Under the pieces are notes generated by a model. That model was not told the DNA's origin and ran no database searches. It saw nothing but the letters and a program-made list of their open reading frames with translations. A DNA stretch of 37,653 bases from Rhodospirillaceae bacterium (GTDB lineage: Bacteria > Pseudomonadota > Alphaproteobacteria > Reyranellales > Reyranellaceae), in NCBI GenBank assembly GCA_009772935.1, contig WOUR01000049.1:1-37653 (forward strand), in the 5' to 3' direction. This document shows positions 32,642 through 37,653 of the stretch, one piece after another. Every line of letters begins with the position of its first letter. Position 1 is the first letter of the stretch. The translations under genes were made by a program, and so were the position numbers.

Positions 32642-35102
32642 ACAGACCGCGAGACATAGCCGGACACAGGCAGGGTAACCCAATCCTGCCAACCGCTGCG
32701 GCCACGCTTTCCGCTTTCGGCTCCAGCCGCGCGACCGGGCTCCGAACCGAGGATGCAACCGCTCGATTCGAACGGGAGGGAGCCAATGACATCCCGGAAG
32801 AAAAGCCCCATCCGTTCGCTCGTCTTGCGCGGAAGTTCTGGGGCCTGTCGGCCTGGATGATCGAGCTGATCGTCCTCCTGTCCTTCATCCTGCACAAATG
32901 GGCCGACCTGTGGGTCGCCCTGTCGCTTCTCATCGTCAATGCCGTCCTCAGCTTCCTTCAGGAGCAGCGCTCCTCGGCCGCCATATCGGCGCTGCGCCGC
33001 CGCCTGCAGGTGACCGCACGCGTGCTCCGTGACGGTGCCTGGCTGGCGGTCCCTGCACCGACTCTCGTTTGCGGCGATGTCGTGCGGGTGCGTTCCGGTG
33101 ACTTCGTTCCGGCCGATGTGCAGATCGTCGAGGGGGCCTTGCAGGTCGACCAGTCCGTGCTCACCGGCGAATCGCAGGAGCTCACCAAGACGAACGACGA
33201 CGTTCTTTATTCTGGATCGATCGTGCGTCAGGGCGAGGCGACCGCCGTGGTCGTCGCGACCGGCGAGCGGACCTATTTCGGCCGCACCACTCGGCTCGTC
33301 GAAAGCGCGCACCCGAAGCTGCACGTCGAAGAGGTCATTACGCGGGTCGTCAAATGGCTGTTCCTCATCGTCGGCATCCTCGTCGCGGTGGCAATCATGG
33401 CCTCGCTCGTCGAGGGCTTGCAGCTTGTCGACATCCTGCCGCTCTCGCTGGTGCTGCTGATGAGCGCCGTGCCTGTGGCCCTGCCGGTGATGTTCACCGT
33501 GAGCATGGCCGCGTCGGGTCCATGGAGCTTGCGCGCCGCGGCGTGCTCGTCACGCGGCTCAGCGCCGCCGAGGACGCTGCGAACATGGATGTCGTTTGCG
33601 CCGACAAGACCGGGACGCTCACGATGAACCGGCTGTCGCTTACCGGCGCGCTGCCGCGGCCGGGATTCACCGACAACGACGTTGTGCGTGATGGCGCCCT
33701 GGCGTCGACCGAGGCGAACCAAGACCCGATCGATCTCGCCTTCCTGCGCGCGGCCCGAGAGCGCCAGGTACTCCAGGGCACGGAAAGGACGTATTCGTTC
33801 ACACCCTTTTCGCCCCAGACCCGCCGGACCGAAGCGCTCGTCGAGAGCGGCAGGCGCAAGATCCGCGTGATGAAGGGGGCCCTGCGCACCGTGGCAGAGG
33901 CAGTGGGCCTCGACGCTTCGGCGATTGAGGCCCTTGAGGCGCGCGCCACGGAAGAGGCGCAGAAGGGCGTCCGCGTTCTCGCTGTTGCGCGTGCGGACGG
34001 TGACGAGCCATTGCAGCTCGTCGGCCTCGCGCTTCTCTATGATGCGCCTCGTCCCGACTCGCACCAACTCATCGACGAGCTGCGCTCGCTGGGCGTCACC
34101 GTGAAGATGCTGACCGGCGATGCCCTCCCGGTTGCACGCGAAGTTGCGCGCGAGCTCGGCCTTGGCGAAGTCATTCGGGGCCCCGAGTTGCGCGCCGCGC
34201 AGAATGCGCCGACGGCGCATGCGGCTGAACTCGTCCAAGGGTCGAGTGGCTTCGCAGAAATGTTTCCGGAAGACAAGTTCCTCGTCATCGAGAGCCTGCA
34301 GGCAGCCGGCCATGTCGTCGGCATGACCGGCGACGGCGTCAACGATGCACCGGCCCTGCGCCAAGCCGAAGTCGGCATCGCCGTCAGCGGCGCGACCGAT
34401 GTCGCCAAGGGCGCGGCCAGCGTGGTGCTGACGACCGAGGGTCTCGGGGGCATCATTGACCTGGTCAAGAATGGACGTGCCATCTATCAGCGCGTCCTCA
34501 CCTGGATCGTCAACAAAGTGAGCCGGACCATTCTCAAATCGGGCTTCGTGGTGATTGCGTTTCTCGTGACCGGCAAGTTCGTCATTTCCGCGCTGGGGAT
34601 GATCCTGCTCGTATTCATGACGGACTTCGTCAAGATCGCGCTTTCGACGGACAACGTGCGTCCCTCGCAGAAGCCGGAAACCTGGAACATCGGCCCGCTG
34701 GTGACGCTTGCCGTTCTCCTCGGGCTGGTCATGCTGATCGAGGCGCTGGGCCTGCTCGCCATCGGGTGGCAGCGCTTCGACCTCGGCAGCGACGCCGGCC
34801 GGTTGCAGACATTCACGTTTCAGACACTGTTGTTCTTCGCGCTATTCTCCATCGTGTCGATTCGCGAGCGTCGGGCATTCTGGGCCTCGCGACCGAGCAC
34901 GGTACTCGCCGCGGCGCTCCTCGCCGATGCATTCCTAGGGATACTGATTGGCATCTACGGTCTGGCTGAATTGCGACCGCTGCCACTGGCTCAAACGGCG
35001 TTGATCGTCGGCTTTGCACTCGTCTGCTCGCTAGGTGTCAACGACTTCATCAAATCAGCCTTCATCGCGCGTTATCCGAAAAGGGCACCGCTTCAAGGTT
35101 AA
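32638..35102 (+). pseudogene. P-type H+-ATPase (PMA1-like), interrupted by a 2-nt frameshift
   Basis: A plasma-membrane proton pump of the P-type IIIA class. The N-terminal part (frame from GTG 32638) has LTGESQELTKTNDD (actuator TGES) and membrane helices through VPVALPVMFTVSMA. It then runs out of frame: relative to the family pattern MA-x-GSMEL an extra GC sits at about 33511-33512. The downstream frame continues GSMELARRGVLVTRLSAAEDAANMDVVCADKTGTLT with the phosphorylation Asp (DKTGT, codon 33603-33605), then MTGDGVNDAPAL and the C-terminal helices, ending at 35102. Corrected length is about 820 residues, normal for the family. Without the extra bases it would be functional. Either a sequencing error or a recent mutation; programmed frameshifting is unlikely. 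The neighbouring Usp gene overlaps its start. Confidence 0.88.
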
Positions 35103-35376
35103 GGCCATGCCATCTGCTGGAAGCGCGAGTCGAGCGATCAAGCCGGACCTCGTCGCGACCCCGACTGATACCAGGCGGCGATGTCCGGGATCGGCGCGCG
35201 GCCGTCCGGGCAGCACGCACCATCTTTCGCATTTCTCCGGAATCACCCTTAAGGGTGTTCCAATCCTGGTCAGGCAAGGGCAGCCATCAGAGGAAGTAAT
35301 CGAAGGACCCTCGACGAGCAGTGAGTCACTCGCTAGTATTTGCGAACAAGTCGCATTGGCGATTTTTGGGCCGCCA
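35103..35376. other. Non-coding stretch upstream of the iron permease
   Basis: These 274 bases between the ATPase and the FTR1 fusion contain no convincing gene. A perfect 14-bp palindrome lies at 35244-35257. Reading frames here are arbitrary, and the upstream frame joined to the permease lacks homology features and a signal peptide. Confidence 0.5.
35244..35257. promoter_or_regulatory. Perfect 14-bp palindrome, candidate operator
   Basis: The sequence cacccttaagggtg is its own reverse complement. Just outside it, ggaa and ttcc extend the symmetry apart from one extra t. It lies about 120 bp upstream of the iron-permease ATG, a plausible site for an iron or stress regulator. The consensus does not match the classical Fur or Irr boxes that I know. 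Confidence 0.3.
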
Positions 35377-37299
35377 ATGACTACTCGAGCACTAGCGTCT
35401 TGCCTCCTGCTCCTCGCCAATTTCTCCGTCGTGGTCGCGGTCCGTGCCGACACCGCTTCAGTCCTTACGATCTGGCGCCTGCTCGACTACATGGCCGTGG
35501 ATTATCGCGAGGCCGTCCGCGACGGGGCTGTCGTCAATGCAGACGAATACGCGGAAATGGTCGAGTTCGTCGGCTCGGTGAAAGACCGGCTCGCGACCCT
35601 GCCGCCGTCCGGCGACAAGGCGAATCTCGAGAAGCGGGCGGCCGACCTTCAGGCTGCAATCGGCCGGAAAGAGGCGCCCGAGCTCGTCGCCAACCAGGCG
35701 CGATCTCTCGCAGCGGACCTGATCAGGGCCTATCCGGTGCCCCTGACGCCGACCGCCGTTCCCGACGTCGAGCGGGGGCGAGCGCTCTACGCTGAGAATT
35801 GCGCCAGCTGTCACGGCGCTGACGGCAACGGCAAGGGTGTCGCCGCAGCCGGATTGAACCCGCCGCCCATCGCCTTCACGGACAAGGAGCGCGCTGATGA
35901 GCGCAGCATCTTCGCACTCCATCAGGTGATCGAGCAGGGCATCGACGGCACCAGCATGGCGAGCTTCGCTCATCTGGCTCCGCAGGATCGATGGGCCCTC
36001 GCCTTTTACGCCGGCGCACTGGCGTATCCGGCCGCGGATGCCGGCAAGGGCGAGCAGGCGTGGAAGGCCGATCCTGATCTGCGCCGGCGCACCACCCTGG
36101 CCAGCCTGGTCGAAGACAGGCCGGCAACACTGGCTGCCAGGCTGGGCGAGACCAGGGCCGACGAGATCACCGCATACCTGCGGCGCAATCCCGGCGCCGT
36201 CGTCCAGCAGACCAGCGCGCCCCTCGTGCTGGCGCGCACGCGCCTCGGCGAGGCCGCCGCCGCCTACGAGAAGGGCGAGCACCGCGCCGCGACCGATCTT
36301 TCCCTGTCGGCCTACCTCGACGGGGTCGAGCCCGTCGAGCCGCTGCTGGCAATCCACGACAATGCGCTGAAGGCACGGATCGAAGGCGCAATGGGCGAAT
36401 TGCGCTCCGCCATCAAGGGCGGCGCAGCGGTCGAAGACGTGCGCGGGCGGGTCAAGGCTCTGGACGATTTGTTGAGCGATGCCGAAGCCGCACTCGATCC
36501 CCAACGGGCGACGGCATCCGCCAGCTTCTTCGGCGCATTCACGGTCCTGCTGCGCGAGGCGCTGGAGGCGCTGCTGATCGTGGTCGTGATGCTTACGATT
36601 CTGCGCAAGGCGGAGCGACGGGACGTCGAAGCCTACGTCCATGGCGGCTGGATCGCGGCGCTGGTCGCGGGGGCGCTGACCTGGGCGATGGCGACGTATC
36701 TGATTTCCATCAGCGGCGCCGACCGCGAGCTCACCGAGGGTCTCGGATCGCTGGTGGCGGCGATCGTCCTGCTTTGGGTCGGCATCTGGATGCACGGCAA
36801 GAGCCAGGCCGATGCGTGGCAGCGCTACATCCGGGAAAAGCTCGGCCATGCGCTGTCACGAAAGTCCGCCTGGGGTCTGTTCGGACTCGCCTTCGTTGTC
36901 GTCTATCGCGAAGCCTTCGAAACGATCCTGTTCTACGTCGCCATCTGGAACGAGGAGAATGCCGGCGCGGTCCTCGCCGGCGCCGGTGCGGCCGTCGCCG
37001 TCCTGGCGGTCATCGCCTGGGCCTTGATGCGCTACGGTCGCGCGCTGCCCGTCGGAAAATTTCTTGCCTACAGTTCGATCCTGATCGCGGTGCTGTGCGT
37101 CGTGCTGATGGGCAAAGGCGTGTCGGCGTTGCAGGAAGCCGGCTGGCTGCCGGTCAACCCGCTTGCCGGCTTCCTCCGCGTGGAAGTCCTCGGCCTCTAC
37201 CCGACCGTCCAGGGGATCGCAGCACAAGCCGCCATGGCGGCGTTGTTGCTGATCGGCTTCTGGTACAACCGGCGCCCTGCTCGCGGCCACCCTGGCTAG
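35377..37299 (+). CDS. Cytochrome c-FTR1 iron permease fusion
   Basis: A 640-residue protein. It has a signal peptide (MTTRALASCLLLLANFSVVVAVRA), then a helical region and a cytochrome c domain with haem motif CASCH (Cys142, Cys145, His146). A helical linker follows, and then a C-terminal membrane domain of about seven helices. That domain carries the two FTR1 ferric-iron motifs as LLREALEALL (R393-E394, E397) and YREAFETI (R511-E512, E515). FTR1 permeases import Fe(III) made by a partner oxidase. Here the fused cytochrome probably oxidises Fe(II) in the periplasm (inference). No EfeO or EfeB gene is present. The ATG at 35377 begins the signal peptide but lacks a clear ribosome site. Confidence 0.9.
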   Translation: MTTRALASCLLLLANFSVVVAVRADTASVLTIWRLLDYMAVDYREAVRDGAVVNADEYAEMVEFVGSVKDRLATLPPSGDKANLEKRAADLQAAIGRKEAPELVANQARSLAADLIRAYPVPLTPTAVPDVERGRALYAENCASCHGADGNGKGVAAAGLNPPPIAFTDKERADERSIFALHQVIEQGIDGTSMASFAHLAPQDRWALAFYAGALAYPAADAGKGEQAWKADPDLRRRTTLASLVEDRPATLAARLGETRADEITAYLRRNPGAVVQQTSAPLVLARTRLGEAAAAYEKGEHRAATDLSLSAYLDGVEPVEPLLAIHDNALKARIEGAMGELRSAIKGGAAVEDVRGRVKALDDLLSDAEAALDPQRATASASFFGAFTVLLREALEALLIVVVMLTILRKAERRDVEAYVHGGWIAALVAGALTWAMATYLISISGADRELTEGLGSLVAAIVLLWVGIWMHGKSQADAWQRYIREKLGHALSRKSAWGLFGLAFVVVYREAFETILFYVAIWNEENAGAVLAGAGAAVAVLAVIAWALMRYGRALPVGKFLAYSSILIAVLCVVLMGKGVSALQEAGWLPVNPLAGFLRVEVLGLYPTVQGIAAQAAMAALLLIGFWYNRRPARGHPG

Positions 37300-37368
37300 G
37301 CGCGTTCGGCCAAGAAGAAAGCGCGCTCCTGGAGCAATCCCATGAATTTTCGGCCAGGCTTCTCAGTG
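37300..37368. other. Short gap after the iron permease
   Basis: Between the permease stop and the small minus-strand reading frame nothing recognisable is seen. No T-run terminator is present here; the strong hairpin lies farther downstream at 37533-37578. Confidence 0.4.
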
Positions 37369-37563
37369 CTAGAGATTTCCGCCTGGATGGAATTTCTCTG
37401 ACACGAGTTGGCCGGTTCTTGGATCGACCAAGTGGACCTGCCCGCATGCAAGACAAGTCTGAGGAACAACCGCCTCGATCTCCGTGTCTCCATCGTTGGC
37501 CGAGCCCTGCACATTCAGGTTGGTCACGGGGCAGCAAGTAAAGCTGGTTGCGGAGGAGCGCAA
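37369..37563 (-). CDS. Small zinc-ribbon-like hypothetical protein
   Basis: A frame of up to 64 residues on the minus strand contains FTCCPVTNLNVQG, then EAVVPQTCLACGQVHLVDPRTGQLVSEK. The C-P-x-T-N and C-L-A-C pairs, and H-x-V-x-P-x-T-G, resemble a family of small alphaproteobacterial zinc-ribbon proteins. The only start before the first cysteines is a TTG at 37561-37563, inside a long hairpin and preceded by an in-frame stop; a GTG at 37527 would remove the first cysteines. It may be a real short gene or a decayed copy. Function is unknown. Confidence 0.4.
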   Translation of the reverse strand: MRSSATSFTCCPVTNLNVQGSANDGDTEIEAVVPQTCLACGQVHLVDPRTGQLVSEKFHPGGNL

Positions 37564-37578
37564 CCAGCTTTACTTGCT
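37533..37578. terminator. Perfect 20-bp-arm hairpin with T-run
   Basis: The arms at 37533-37552 and 37559-37578 are perfect reverse complements of 20 nt, with a 6-nt loop (gaggag). Four T residues continue on the plus strand at 37578-37582, so it could act as a Rho-independent terminator for plus-strand transcripts such as the iron permease about 230 bp upstream. The stem is longer and less GC-rich than usual. It overlaps the start of the minus-strand zinc-ribbon frame. Confidence 0.55.
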
Positions 37579-37653
37579 TTTCCAAGCCGCCGCATAGCAG
37601 AGGCGACGGTCTCGGTGGGTTCATTCACAGAAAATAGTACTTAGCGCCCCTCG

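Noticed and set aside
33500..33545. Programmed ribosomal frameshift in the P-type ATPase
   Set aside because: No slippery heptamer or downstream structure is evident, and the required shift is 2 nt relative to the family pattern; an indel is simpler.
35035..35376. N-terminal extension of the cytochrome c-FTR1 gene
   Set aside because: It would bury the signal peptide inside the protein and overlaps the ATPase 3' end; the ATG at 35377 starts a proper signal peptide.

Overview
The window is about 66-70% GC chromosomal DNA from an alphaproteobacterium. The gene content fits Rhodospirillales/Hyphomicrobiales (a Reyranella-like genus is possible, but that is a guess). Support comes from the ETF-QO / secreted TPR protein / ispE operon, an NDUFS6-like CHCC zinc-finger protein, membrane urate hydroxylase PuuD, many acyl-CoA and Bug-type proteins, and frequent GTG/TTG starts. 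Almost all of it is densely packed genes with short gaps.

Layout. 1-98 is the 3' end of an IS630-type transposase gene abutting ispE. 75-4430 (minus) is the operon ETF-QO, secreted TPR protein, ispE. 4525-6398 (plus) holds a MetX-like alpha/beta hydrolase and a family-4 uracil-DNA glycosylase lacking two of four Fe-S cysteines. 6588-9553 (minus) is an operon of an oxalate-CoA-ligase-like enzyme, a ketopantoate-reductase-like protein and a GNAT. A palindromic intergenic repeat (9622-9778) precedes malate synthase (minus). Divergent from it is a long plus-strand run: NCS2 purine permease, PuuD, a predicted exported RNase-like toxin with its probable immunity protein, a crotonase, a quinone-oxidoreductase-like protein and a SpoIIAA/STAS-like protein. 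Urate breakdown can yield glyoxylate, which malate synthase assimilates, so the divergent pair makes metabolic sense.

17256-22683 holds a minus-strand CHCC zinc finger / MaoC / PhyH group, a lipoprotein-like lysophospholipase, several small exported proteins, RidA and an SDR. 22735-30881 is rich in acid metabolism: an acyl-CoA synthetase, an orphan Bug-type binding protein, two UbiD decarboxylases, one UbiX flavin prenyltransferase, a FUSC aromatic-acid-exporter-like protein, a degenerate CopC-like protein and an SRPBCC protein. This looks like a prenyl-FMN-dependent aromatic or heteroaromatic (de)carboxylation locus of unknown substrate.

A tRNA-Arg(CCG) at 31067-31143 marks a change of character. 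The DNA after it carries a stress/ion module: DUF6064 membrane protein, universal stress protein, a P-type H+-ATPase broken by a 2-nt frameshift, and a cytochrome c-FTR1 iron permease fusion. It ends with a small zinc-ribbon reading frame and a perfect 20-bp-arm hairpin. This part may be an island inserted at the tRNA, although no integrase or second att site is visible here.

Most promising leads: the exported toxin/immunity pair embedded in the urate operon (14160-14998); the dual-UbiD/single-UbiX/FUSC locus with its CopC-like protein lacking copper ligands; the UDG with an incomplete Fe-S site; the cytochrome c-FTR1 fusion; and the 37533-37578 hairpin.
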